Source: CAZCZU01 sp964503475 (lineage in GTDB: Bacteria; Pseudomonadota; Zetaproteobacteria; Mariprofundales; Mariprofundaceae). Taken from it: DNA of 56,918 nucleotides. The translations under genes were made by a program, and so were the position numbers. The stretch is from NCBI GenBank assembly GCA_964503475.1, contig CAZCZU010000014.1, positions 1-56,918 on the forward strand. Direction: 5' to 3'. Position 1 is the stretch's first letter; each line of letters begins with the position of its first letter. This document shows positions 26,720 to 36,594 of this stretch, piece by piece. A model generated the notes under the pieces. That model was not told where the DNA came from. It searched no databases and was given only the letters and a program-made list of their open reading frames with translations.

Positions 26720-27446
26720 GTTCCTGCTGTTTCATCTCTACGGGCCGATGGCATCGTGGGGCGGCCCTGCCGTGGGCGAGCATCGACATTCGGATGGCCA
26801 TCCGGGGCGTTCGGCCATCCTCGGCCTGCTCGCGGCCGGCCTGGGGCTTCGTCGCGATCAGGAGGCGGCGCACACGGCACTCGAGGCAAGCTACGGGATC
26901 GGAGTGCGCATCGATTGTGATGGCGAGCTGATGCGCGATTACCATACGGTGCAGGCACCGGCCCGCGATAAAAAGGCGGTATGGGCCAGCCGGTACGATG
27001 AAATCCATCGTGATCCCGCCCGCCTGAGTACGCTTCTGAGTCAGCGCGATTACCGTGTCGAGGCGGCCTACACCGTCGCCCTCTGGCCGCGGGTTGAATC
27101 GCCGCCGTATGCGCTTGCTGATCTGGCCGAGGCCCTGAATCATCCGCGCTTTACGCTCTATCTCGGTCGCAAGTCGTGCCCTTTGGGACTGCCGGTCGCT
27201 GCCCGTGTGGTGGCAGCCGCCAATCTGGGGGAACTCTTTGCCGGTCAGGAGTGGCCCTGGAAACAGCTTTTCGAGCATTTGCCGTTGTCCGATAACCCAC
27301 GCTGCTATTGGGATGAAATGGAGGATGCGGGCATGCAGGCGCGGTTGAGTGTGCCCCGGCGCGACTCCTTGATCAGCCGCAAGCGCTGGCAGTTCGCCGA
27401 ACGTCAGGAGTACATGGGGAGATTGCCCGAGAAAGGAGGGAAGTGA
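26712..27446 (+). CDS. casD: Cascade subunit Cas5e (CasD)
   Basis: This 244-residue RAMP protein begins MREFLLFHLYGPMASWGGPA, the usual Cas5e start. It caps the 5' handle of the crRNA. The ATG at 26712 lies inside the end of cas7; a longer in-frame start at 26658 would be fully within cas7 and is unlikely. The YLGRKSCPLGLPV segment is the conserved C-terminal glycine-rich region. The stop overlaps the cas6e ATG (TGATG). Confidence 0.94.
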   Translation: MREFLLFHLYGPMASWGGPAVGEHRHSDGHPGRSAILGLLAAGLGLRRDQEAAHTALEASYGIGVRIDCDGELMRDYHTVQAPARDKKAVWASRYDEIHRDPARLSTLLSQRDYRVEAAYTVALWPRVESPPYALADLAEALNHPRFTLYLGRKSCPLGLPVAARVVAAANLGELFAGQEWPWKQLFEHLPLSDNPRCYWDEMEDAGMQARLSVPRRDSLISRKRWQFAERQEYMGRLPEKGGK

Positions 27447-28123
27447 TGTATTTCAGTCGTGTCACACTCGATCCGGCAGCGATGAATCAGCGGCAGCTTG
27501 TTTCGTTGGCGCTGACAGATGCCTACCGTGAACATCAACAGATGTGGAAACTCTTTGGCGATGATCCGGATGCCAGTCGTGATTTTCTCTATCGCCGCGA
27601 GCCGGGGCAGGAGTGGCCACGCTATCTACTGCTCTCCGAGCGGCAGCCGCAGCAGGGGGATACCCCCTGGCGGATCGAATCCAAGCCTTTTGATCCGGTG
27701 CTGCACACCGGCATGACACTGGGCTTCTCCTTGCGCTGCAATCCGGTTGTCACGCGTACGGTGGATGGAAAAAAGAGCCGCTGCGATGTGGTGATGGATG
27801 CCAAGAAGCAGATGGGCTATCAGTCCATGCCGGCCTACGAGCGGCCGCCACTGCATGAGCTGGTGCAGCAGGCTTCACTGGCATGGCTGCAGGCGCGGAG
27901 CGAGCGCTGCGGCTTTTCATTCGAGCCCGGCGAAATACGTGCCGATGGTTATATGCAGCATCGCTTTACCGGCAGGGGAAGGCGCCGGATTCGTCTGAGC
28001 ACCGTGGATCTGGCCGGAGTGATCACCGTTTCCGATCCGGCACGTCTGAAGCAGGCGCTGCTGCAAGGCATCGGCCCGGCCAAGGCGTTTGGTTGCGGGC
28101 TTCTGCTGGTGCGTAAGGTATAA
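27446..28123 (+). CDS. casE: CRISPR RNA endonuclease Cas6e (CasE)
   Basis: This 225-residue protein starts MYFSRVTLDPAA, like other Cas6e proteins. It cuts the repeat RNA at the base of its hairpin and stays bound to the 3' handle. The active-site histidine region is probably in AYREHQQMWKLF near residue 30. The C-terminal glycine-rich GIGPAKAFGCGLLLV is conserved. AAAGGAGGG lies upstream. A GTG at 27443 is in frame, but the ATG three bases later is better placed. Confidence 0.94.
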   Translation: MYFSRVTLDPAAMNQRQLVSLALTDAYREHQQMWKLFGDDPDASRDFLYRREPGQEWPRYLLLSERQPQQGDTPWRIESKPFDPVLHTGMTLGFSLRCNPVVTRTVDGKKSRCDVVMDAKKQMGYQSMPAYERPPLHELVQQASLAWLQARSERCGFSFEPGEIRADGYMQHRFTGRGRRRIRLSTVDLAGVITVSDPARLKQALLQGIGPAKAFGCGLLLVRKV

Positions 28124-28125
28124 GC

Positions 28126-29034
28126 TTGCTACCGCCGCTGAAGCCCATCCCGATCAAGGAGCGCAATTCGATCGTATTCCTCCAGTACGGCGAGCTGGAT
28201 GTGATCGACGGTGCCTTCGTGCTGGTGGATAAAAAGGGCGTGCGCAAGCATATCCCGGTGGGCGGCGTGGCCTGCCTGATGCTGGAGCCGGGCACGCGTG
28301 TCTCGCATGCCGCCTCGGTACTGGCGGCCCGGGCCGGTACGCTTTTGATCTGGGTGGGCGAATCCGGGGTGCGGCTTTATGCCGCCGGTCAGCCGGGCGG
28401 TGCGCGTTCTGATCGCCTGCTCTATCAAGCGAAACTGGCGCTGGATGATACGGCCAGATTGAAAGTGGTGCGCAAGATGTACGAGATACGTTTCGGCGAG
28501 CCTTCGCCGCTGCGGCGCAGCATCGAGCAGTTGCGTGGTATCGAGGGAGTGCGGGTGCGCAAGATGTATGAACACCTCGCCAAAAAGCACGGCGTGAAAT
28601 GGATCCGGCGCAACTATGATCATTCGCAATGGGGCAGTGGCGATGTGCCGAATCGCTGCCTCTCCGCCGCGACAGCCTGCCTGTACGGAGTTACCGAGGC
28701 GGCAATCCTCGCAGCCGGCTACGCGCCGGCGATCGGTTTTATCCACACCGGCAAGCCGCAATCGTTCGTGTACGACATCGCCGATGTGTTCAAGTTCGAT
28801 ACCGTGGTGCCGGCGGCATTCAAGGTGGCGGCGGGCCATCCGCGAAATCCGGAGATGGAAGTGCGCCACGCCTGCCGGGATATGTTTCGGCAAAGCAGGC
28901 TTCTGAAAAAGATCATTCCCTCCATCGAGGAGATTCTGGCGGCCGGCGAGCTGAAACCGCCGGAGCCCGAGTCTGTGGTCGGCGCTGCGATCCCGAACAA
29001 GGATGGAATCGGCGATGCTGGTCATCGTAACTGA
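28126..29034 (+). CDS. cas1: CRISPR integrase Cas1 (type I-E)
   Basis: This 302-residue protein is the catalytic subunit of the spacer integrase. Metal-binding residues of the family are visible: Glu in QLRGIEGVRV, His in IGFIHTGKP and Asp in VYDIADVFKFD. The start is a TTG at 28126, two bases after cas6e; no ATG is available near the N-terminus. It ends with a short Lys/Asp-rich tail. It overlaps cas2 by 20 bases. All catalytic positions look intact, so adaptation may be active. Confidence 0.95.
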   Translation: MLPPLKPIPIKERNSIVFLQYGELDVIDGAFVLVDKKGVRKHIPVGGVACLMLEPGTRVSHAASVLAARAGTLLIWVGESGVRLYAAGQPGGARSDRLLYQAKLALDDTARLKVVRKMYEIRFGEPSPLRRSIEQLRGIEGVRVRKMYEHLAKKHGVKWIRRNYDHSQWGSGDVPNRCLSAATACLYGVTEAAILAAGYAPAIGFIHTGKPQSFVYDIADVFKFDTVVPAAFKVAAGHPRNPEMEVRHACRDMFRQSRLLKKIIPSIEEILAAGELKPPEPESVVGAAIPNKDGIGDAGHRN

Positions 29035-29323
29035 GAATGCGCCGCCGCGTCTGCGGGGGCGCCTGGCCGTCTGGTTGCTGGAGGTGCGTGCCGGCGTGTA
29101 TGTCGGGAAATACAGCAAGAAGGTGCGCGAGATGCTGTGGCATCAGGTGGAGGAGGGCATCGAGGATGGCAATGCTGTAATGGCATGGGCCACGAGCAAT
29201 GAATCCGGCTTCGATATCCGTACCCTGGGTGAGAACCGGCGTATTCCGTACGAACTTGATGGGATGAAGCTTGTCTCATTCATGCCGATCAAAGATGAAA
29301 ATGAGGGCTCTCCCTCTCCATGA
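29015..29323 (+). CDS. cas2: CRISPR-associated Cas2 (type I-E)
   Basis: This 102-residue protein begins MLVIVTENAPPRLRGRLAVW, the standard Cas2e start, and has the YVGKYSKKVREMLW segment. It forms the bridge dimer of the Cas1-Cas2 integrase and sets the spacer length. The ATG at 29015 fits family length; another ATG at 29003 is in frame. Cas2 ends 75 bp before the first CRISPR repeat. Confidence 0.95.
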   Translation: MLVIVTENAPPRLRGRLAVWLLEVRAGVYVGKYSKKVREMLWHQVEEGIEDGNAVMAWATSNESGFDIRTLGENRRIPYELDGMKLVSFMPIKDENEGSPSP

Positions 29324-29398
29324 GAAAGAACCGGAAATCTTTGGTGGCATTTTCGTTCTTTACATTTTGGCAAATGAATCAGTAGGTTACGAACAAGT
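29324..29398 (+). promoter_or_regulatory. CRISPR leader
   Basis: The 75 bp between cas2 and the first repeat are AT-richer than the surroundings and should act as leader, giving the array promoter and the entry point for new spacers. TACATT at 29361-29366 could be a -10 box, but I find only a weak -35 (TCTTTG, 17 bp upstream). Confidence 0.7.
29377..29389 (+). promoter_or_regulatory. IHF-like site in the leader
   Basis: AATCAGTAGGTTA fits the IHF consensus WATCAANNNNTTR at all but one fixed position. It lies 10-22 bp before the first repeat, close to where IHF bends the E. coli leader to direct spacer integration. Confidence 0.55.
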
Positions 29399-29427
29399 GT
29401 GTTCCCCGCGCCTGCGGGGATGAACCG

Positions 29428-29527
29428 NNNNNNNNNNNNNNNNNNNNNNNNNNNNNNNNNNNNNNNNNNNNNNNNNNNNNNNNNNNNNNNNNNNNNNNNN
29501 NNNNNNNNNNNNNNNNNNNNNNNNNNN
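29428..29527. other. Assembly gap (100 N) inside the array
   Basis: A run of exactly 100 N follows the first repeat, a placeholder for an unknown length. The newest spacers, next to the leader, are therefore missing. Confidence 0.95.
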
Positions 29528-32500
29528 GTGTTCCCCGCGCCTGCGGGGATGAACCGTTCGTAGAAACGGCCTTATTCATCCTGGACGAGTGTTCCCCGCG
29601 CCTGCGGGGATGAACCGTTCAACGGCCAGGTGCTGGAGTCGGATGACGGGTGTTCCCCGCGCCTGCGGGGATGAACCGATTGTCGATATGTCCATGCTGC
29701 GCCAGTACGAGTGTTCCCCGCGCCTGCGGGGATGAACCGATGGATATCCCGCTCATCGAGCTTGGCTTCTAGTGTTCCCCGCGCCTGCGGGGATGAACCG
29801 CTGATTGGAACCGTAAGTGCGGCCAGCACATCGTGTTCCCCGCGCCTGCGGGGATGAACCGCAGGCCATGGCCATGACAGCAGCACCGATCGGGTGTTCC
29901 CCGCGCCTGCGGGGATGAACCGGGTTCGCGTCAGCGAAATGCAGATCAACCCGGGTGTTCCCCGCGCCTGCGGGGATGAACCGCGTTCGCTTCACTGGCG
30001 AACTGGTAGCAAGTGGTGTTCCCCGCGCCTGCGGGGATGAACCGACCCGCTAACGCTCCTCGATGAGCTGTGTGCAGTGTTCCCCGCGCCTGCGGGGATG
30101 AACCGGCCGCGTTCTGGCGCTGCTGGAGGGTGGAGCTGTGTTCCCCGCGCCTGCGGGGATGAACCGGCAAAGGGCAAATGAGCGGCGCGCCGATTCATGT
30201 GTTCCCCGCGCCTGCGGGGATGAACCGAGAATTGACATTCAGGGTGGCAGCGCCAGTGAGTGTTCCCCGCGCCTGCGGGAATGAACCGTGGAATAGCCAG
30301 GCGCTTGTTTGGGATTTCATGTGTTCCCCGCGCCTGCGGGGATGAACCGATCGCCGCGAACATCGGCGCGCCGCTCATGGTGTGTTCCCCGCGCCTGCGG
30401 GGATGAACCGCGGGCGTGCTCTACGTCTCGCAGGTCGATAGCGTGTTCCCCGCGCCTGCGGGGATGAACCGGTTTTTCGCCTCTACAGCTACGCCCTCGC
30501 GGTGTGTTCCCCGCGCCTGCGGGGATGAACCGTCGATTGGAGCGATATCGGCCAGCGTGGCCGCGTGTTCCCCGCGCCTGCGGGGATGAACCGCAATCGA
30601 GGAGGCCAGCGCGGCTGCATCCTGTGTGTTCCCCGCGCCTGCGGGGATGAACCGGTCGCCTATGGCGAGGAGTACAACGCCATCCAGTGTTCCCCGCGCC
30701 TGCGGGGATGAACCGGCCATCCAGCTTCTTCTTCGCCCTGCTGATATGTGTTCCCCGCGCCTGCGGGGATGAACCGCTGGCCCTCGAGGTGAGCAACGAG
30801 GTGGCGTTGTGTTCCCCGCGCCTGCGGGGATGAACCGATGTGAAAGCCGAGCTTCGCAAACGCGGCTGGGTGTTCCCCGCGCCTGCGGGGATGAACCGGA
30901 GATTGTCATGCCTGACAACAATAACCAGGCGTGTTCCCCGCGCCTGCGGGGATGAACCGAGGAGCCGGATGCCGATGCCTCGATCAAGGATGTGTTCCCC
31001 GCGCCTGCGGGGATGAACCGGCGGTGCAGGCGCATTCCATGCCGGGTCATGAGTGTTCCCCGCGCCTGCGGGGATGAACCGTCCTGATCGCCGGGCAGGC
31101 CGCTGCCGCCGGGGTGTTCCCCGCGCCTGCGGGGATGAACCGATAGTTGATGGATATCCTGTCGATCGCCAAAAGTGTTCCCCGCGCCTGCGGGGATGAA
31201 CCGCGCCACGCCCAGCGCCAGGAGGCGCAGAAAGCGTGTTCCCCGCGCCTGCGGGGATGAACCGGGCACCGTCCGGTTGATGCCGACGATCTTGCCGTGT
31301 TCCCCGCGCCTGCGGGGATGAACCGCACTGGACGAAACGGACGTCCGTGGCCTGGGTGTGTTCCCCGCGCCTGCGGGGATGAACCGATCAGGGGTGTATC
31401 CGGCGAGGTCGGCAATCTGTGTTCCCCGCGCCTGCGGGGATGAACCGCCGCTGATCCGCATCAATCGCTTGTCGGTATCGTGTTCCCCGCGCCTGCGGGG
31501 ATGAACCGAGGTTCGGCGCATGAATATGGACCAGGCATCAGTGTTCCCCGCGCCTGCGGGGATGAACCGATTCCTTCCTGCTGCTGCTGCGGGCCCAGGC
31601 CGTGTTCCCCGCGCCTGCGGGGATGAACCGCGGGTGCAGGTAGCGGTTGCCTCCGGCGATGCGTGTTCCCCGCGCCTGCGGGGATGAACCGACATTGATG
31701 ACACAAAGTGCTTCAAGGTGAAGGTGTTCCCCGCGCCTGCGGGGATGAACCGGCTTCTTGCCTCCTTTCCAGTCGCCCACCACCGTGTTCCCCGCGCCTG
31801 CGGGGATGAACCGGTATTCAATGTCATCACGCATCAGCCAGTTGGGTGTTCCCCGCGCCTGCGGGGATGAACCGGCTGCTTTCTGCTGATTATGTTGCTG
31901 AGTATTGTGTTCCCCGCGCCTGCGGGGATGAACCGCGTTGTCGCAATCCTAAACGAACATGATGCAAGTGTTCCCCGCGCCTGCGGGGATGAACCGAATG
32001 CCGGCGCGATCCACAGCGCGGACGTCATGTGTTCCCCGCGCCTGCGGGGATGAACCGGAACGGCACCCAGTTAGTCCCGTCGTCCGTCGCGTGTTCCCCG
32101 CGCCTGCGGGGATGAACCGGTGCAGGCCATCGGCTATAGTGGCGATAACTAGTGTTCCCCGCGCCTGCGGGGATGAACCGACTATGATGCCCCACCCGTT
32201 CTGGAGCGAGGAGTGTTCCCCGCGCCTGCGGGGATGAACCGACGATTTCGACACGGGCTACATTGTGGTAGATGTGTTCCCCGCGCCTGCGGGGATGAAC
32301 CGGCGGTGCAGGCGCATTCCATGCCGGGTCATGAGTGTTCCCCGCGCCTGCGGGGATGAACCGTGCCAGTGCTTGCACGGGTCGATGTAACCGGCGTGTT
32401 CCCCGCGCCTGCGGGGATGAACCGCAACTAGAGATTGATAGGCAGGCACGTGAGGCGTGTTCCCCGCGCCTGCGGGGATGAACCGATGGCGCAGTTCTTT

Positions 32501-35500
32501 TTCTCGAACATCCAACAGTGTTCCCCGCGCCTGCGGGGATGAACCGTTGGCAAGGCGGCCGCTATTGCAAATGCTGTTGTGTTCCCCGCGCCTGCGGGGA
32601 TGAACCGATGGCAATCCGGTCGTTCGAGTGATTGGCGCAGTGTTCCCCGCGCCTGCGGGGATGAACCGCAGTAACCACAACGGCTGGGCTTGACTATACT
32701 GTGTTCCCCGCGCCTGCGGGGATGAACCGCCAATGGCCTTCTTGTGCTTCTTCACGAACCCGTGTTCCCCGCGCCTGCGGGGATGAACCGCAATCCGCAA
32801 TATGGAGGACAACGATGCTACCGTGTTCCCCGCGCCTGCGGGGATGAACCGCCAGCATGGGTCGTCCAGCTTCTCAGTCAGTTGTGTTCCCCGCGCCTGC
32901 GGGGATGAACCGATACCACTAAACGTAAGATGGCTGAAGACTATGTGTTCCCCGCGCCTGCGGGGATGAACCGCTCGGGCGTCGAAGTAGCCGTGCCGAA
33001 AATAGGTGTTCCCCGCGCCTGCGGGGATGAACCGGCCGCGCCCGCGTTCGCCGCCCTGACGTTTATGTGTTCCCCGCGCCTGCGGGGATGAACCGAGTTC
33101 GAGGCGGCCACCAACGGCACCGACGTCGTGTTCCCCGCGCCTGCGGGGATGAACCGGTGCTGACCGCCGCCTTCGAGGGGTTGCAGCTGTGTTCCCCGCG
33201 CCTGCGGGGATGAACCGATTTTGCGACAGATAAGAGCACCACATCAACCGTGTTCCCCGCGCCTGCGGGGATGAACCGGCCTTGCCGGCTTCGCGCTTCG
33301 ACAAGTTCCGGTGTTCCCCGCGCCTGCGGGGATGAACCGGAAAGATGCCGGTCGATCCATCGCCATGCATGGTGTTCCCCGCGCCTGCGGGGATGAACCG
33401 GGCGCGCTGGTCGGCGTGCGCCGGGCCAACAAGTGTTCCCCGCGCCTGCGGGGATGAACCGTGAGCGGCCGCATCAGTAGAGCTTCACCAGCCGTGTTCC
33501 CCGCGCCTGCGGGGATGAACTGACGAAACAATGCCCGCAATGCAAAAGCGAGATGTGTTCCCCTCGCCTGCGGGGATGAACCGAAGAATGCCAGCGCCAA
33601 TGCCGAGTTGTTCAAGTGTTCCCCGCGCCTGCGGGGATGAACCGCCCAGGGCAATGCCCTGGTTGCGTGCCAGACGGTGTTCCCCGCGCCTGCGGGGATG
33701 AACCGGGCGACTTCGGTCATGAGGGCGCCCAGTTCGAGTGTTCCCCGCGCCTGCGGGGATGAACCGTTGGTAGACACGGGCGTATCGTCGCCAACTGCGT
33801 GTTCCCCGCGCCTGCGGGGATGAACCGTACGGCTACTACCAGGCGAATATCCACTACTCGTGTTCCCCGCGCCTGCGGGGATGAACCGGCGCTGGCACCG
33901 CTGTGCACCAGCGTCGGGATGTGTTCCCCGCGCCTGCGGGGATGAACCGCCGGATGGCCAGCACATCGCTGCCGAAATCGGGTGTTCCCCGCGCCTGCGG
34001 GGATGAACCGACAGCGATGGCCTGCGGCACATGGTTTCCGATGTGTTCCCCGCGCCTGCGGGGATGAACCGACAGCGACGGCCTGCGGCACATGGTTTCC
34101 GATGTGTTCCCCGCGCCTGCGGGGATGAACCGGTGCTCCCTGCTTCAAGTGTGCGCGATATGGTGTGTTCCCCGCGCCTGCGGGGATGAACCGGCATCCG
34201 CGACTGGACGCTGCGGGCGAATCGCGTGTTCCCCGCGCCTGCGGGGATGAACCGTCGACAACAGCAAGCGCAAAACCGGCGGCTTCGTGTTCCCCGCGCC
34301 TGCGGGGATGAACCGGATTTCCTGATAATCTTTAATAATCTTCTCAAGTGTTCCCCGCGCCTGCGGGGATGAACCGTTGTGTGAGCACGCTGTTGTTGAA
34401 ATCGCCAAGTGTTCCCCGCGCCTGCGGGGATGAACCGAAAGGGCGTACCACCCGCATGGGCCGCCTGGCGTGTTCCCCGCGCCTGCGGGGATGAACCGTC
34501 GCCCTTCAAAGGGCGACCCATGAAGTGTCGGTGTTCCCCGCGCCTGCGGGGATGAACCGGCCCTGATGGCGTTGGTGAGATTTCGACGGATGTGTTCCCC
34601 GCGCCTGCGGGGATGAACCGCGGTACCGGGCGGCACGCTGCTGCTCAGCCATGTGTTCCCCGCGCCTGCGGGGATGAACCGTCATCAGGATTGATACAAT
34701 TGCAGGTTCTAGTGTGTTCCCCGCGCCTGCGGGGATGAACCCTTTTCGCGGTACAGGTTATCGTTGGCCACGCCGTGTTCCCCGCGCCTGCGGGGATGAA
34801 CCGCCGAACCGAATGCTTGACGCAATACAGCCCTTGTGTTCCCCGCGCCTGCGGGGATGAACCGAGCGGTGGGGCGCACGCCTTCCTGTTCCTGGCGTGT
34901 TCCCCGCGCCTGCGGGGATGAACCGGCCAAATAGGCGATTGCTTCTGGCGCACCCTTGTGTTCCCCGCGCCTGCGGGGATGAACCGGAACTCGTGGAATC
35001 GCCCCGTGTCCGCGATCCGTGTTCCCCGCGCCTGCGGGGATGAACCGGTGCTTGTGACAGGTGAGAATGTCGGGTTGCTGTGTTCCCCGCGCCTGCGGGG
35101 ATGAACCGTGACAGCACCGATACTATGAAGGCCAAAAGGCGTGTTCCCCGCGCCTGCGGGGATGAACCGTTATGGATTTTTTCGTTAATCACCAGACTGA
35201 GGTGTTCCCCGCGCCTGCGGGGATGAACCGTATACCGGCGGGTCCGTCTTGATTACGGTGACGTGTTCCCCGCGCCTGCGGGGATGAACCGCCTGCTGGA
35301 CTGGATGTGTGCAAGGCATGGTTGTGTTCCCCGCGCCTGCGGGGATGAACCGGTTTGCCACCTCACCAGTGATCTCGGCGATGCGTGTTCCCCGCGCCTG
35401 CGGGGATGAACCGTGCCTAGTGTCTGCGCGTCTTCCCTGGCCAACGTGTTCCCCGCGCCTGCGGGGATGAACCGCGATAATAAAGTTCGTACAGATGTTC

Positions 35501-36084
35501 ATGAATGTGTTCCCCGCGCCTGCGGGGATGAACCGGCACCGATTCTGTGCAGTTCGCATTCGATATTGTGTTCCCCGCGCCTGCGGGGATGAACCGTCAC
35601 CGACCCGTCCGCGTCGCGCAGGGGCAGAGTGTTCCCCGCGCCTGCGGGGATGAACCGACAACGGCAGGCGTTCTTGAGGCTCTCTTCGGGTGTTCCCCGC
35701 GCCTGCGGGGATGAACCGCGCATCGTTTTTATCGCCGCCATCATTTGTTTGTGTTCCCCGCGCCTGCGGGGATGAACCGTTGACTGTGTTGGCCGCTTCG
35801 TAAATGCGCGAGTGTTCCCCGCGCCTGCGGGGATGAACCGGCGGCTTGTGATTTCCTTGACCTGCTCCAGGTGTGTTCCCCGCGCCTGCGGGGATGAACC
35901 GGCGTGGCGCGAGCTGCGCAAATCGCGCCGGGGGTGTTCCCCGCGCCTGCGGGGATGAACCGCTCTACGCCTTTCCGGCCAGCGATCTTTTCAGGTGTTC
36001 CCCGCGCCTGCGGGGATGAACCGAGATTTCAGAGACAATTTCATTCTGTCCTCCAGTGTTCCCCGCGCCTGCGGGGATGAACCG

Positions 36085-36184
36085 NNNNNNNNNNNNNNNN
36101 NNNNNNNNNNNNNNNNNNNNNNNNNNNNNNNNNNNNNNNNNNNNNNNNNNNNNNNNNNNNNNNNNNNNNNNNNNNNNNNNNNNN
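36085..36184. other. Assembly gap (100 N) near the array end
   Basis: A second run of 100 N lies between the repeat at 36056 and the repeat at 36185. The repeat at 36185 joins the phage-like segment without any N, so that junction itself is sequenced. Confidence 0.95.
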
Positions 36185-36213
36185 GTGTTCCCCGCGCCTG
36201 CGGGGATGAACCG

Positions 36214-36267
36214 CAGGCGCTGCAGGGTGGCATGAACTTTGGCATCGTTGAATTCGACACGAATCAT
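36214..36267 (-). pseudogene. N-terminal fragment of a phage virion morphogenesis protein (Mu gpG-like)
   Basis: The minus strand encodes 18 residues, MIRVEFNDAKVHATLQRL, before it runs into the CRISPR repeat. This opening is typical of the phage virion morphogenesis / tail completion family related to Mu gpG. GAGAGG lies about 7 bases before the ATG, so the start looks genuine. The rest of the gene is absent. Confidence 0.55.
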
Positions 36268-36366
36268 GTGCTAACCTCTCATTGCTTCTGATCCGGACAT
36301 GACGCCGTCGGGCTCATACTTGGATCGCTTCGGGCGTTAGGTATCGGGACGGATCAGGAGCCTTTC

Positions 36367-36565
36367 TTAATCCAATAAGCTTTGCAGCGCCATCATCCTG
36401 CGCTTTTTCCGTACCTCGAATGCTGCTACATACGTTTCCCCATCGATCGCCTTCACATAGCGAAAGACCGGGTGCCCGACATCGCTCCGGCCGGAATAGA
36501 TCACATCGTCATAGCTGTTCAGAATATCGGGAAGCAGCGCATAGTCTGCAGCCACCACGGCACGC
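36367..36565 (-). pseudogene. C-terminal fragment of a phage head morphogenesis protein (Mu gpF-like)
   Basis: About 65 residues are readable on the minus strand after the CRISPR repeat, including PDILNSYDDVIYSG, FRYVKAIDGETYVAAFEVR and a basic end. This resembles the small nuclease-like C-terminal domain found on some Mu gpF/SPP1 gp7 family proteins. The family call rests on recall of the pattern and on the gpG-like start that follows. The 5' part is cut off exactly at the repeat. Confidence 0.5.
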
Positions 36566-36594
36566 GTGTTCCCCGCGCCTGCGGTGATGAACCG
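36566..36594 (+). CRISPR. Isolated degenerate I-E repeat
   Basis: This 29-bp copy has one change from the consensus (G to T at repeat position 20). It separates the phage-like segment on its left from the plasmid-like segment on its right. Confidence 0.9.

Larger units (their letters stand above)
29399..36213 (+). CRISPR. Type I-E CRISPR array, at least 110 repeats
   Basis: The repeat is 29 bp, beginning GTGTTCCCCGCGCC and ending GGGGATGAACCG, with the 7-bp I-E hairpin. Repeats recur every 61 bp. There is one at 29399, then 108 from 29528 to 36084, and one at 36185. The 107 sequenced spacers are 32 nt except one of 33 nt (32058-32090). Two 100-N runs (29428-29527, 36085-36184) hide an unknown number of units. 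Orientation matches the cas operon, so the leader is on the left. Variant repeats are at 30260, 33494, 33555 and 34714. One spacer occurs twice (31021, 32303) and two neighbours differ by one base (34011, 34072). Protein-like readings through the array are artefacts of the repeat. Confidence 0.98.
36214..36565 (-). mobile_element. Mu-like phage fragment between two CRISPR repeats
   Basis: These 352 bp replace what should be a 32-nt spacer. Read on the minus strand they contain the end of a gpF-like gene (stop at 36367), about 100 bp with a ribosome-binding site, and the start of a gpG-like gene at 36267. The order F then G is that of Mu-like phages. Both ends coincide with CRISPR repeat boundaries. 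AAG occurs at 36532-36534, 31 nt before the right repeat. Confidence 0.65.

Noticed and set aside
29557..36055. Long open frames rich in RFIPAGAGNT, VHPRRRGEH and SSPQARGT on the minus strand
   Set aside because: They are translations of the CRISPR repeat in its three minus-strand frames; the variable parts are spacers.
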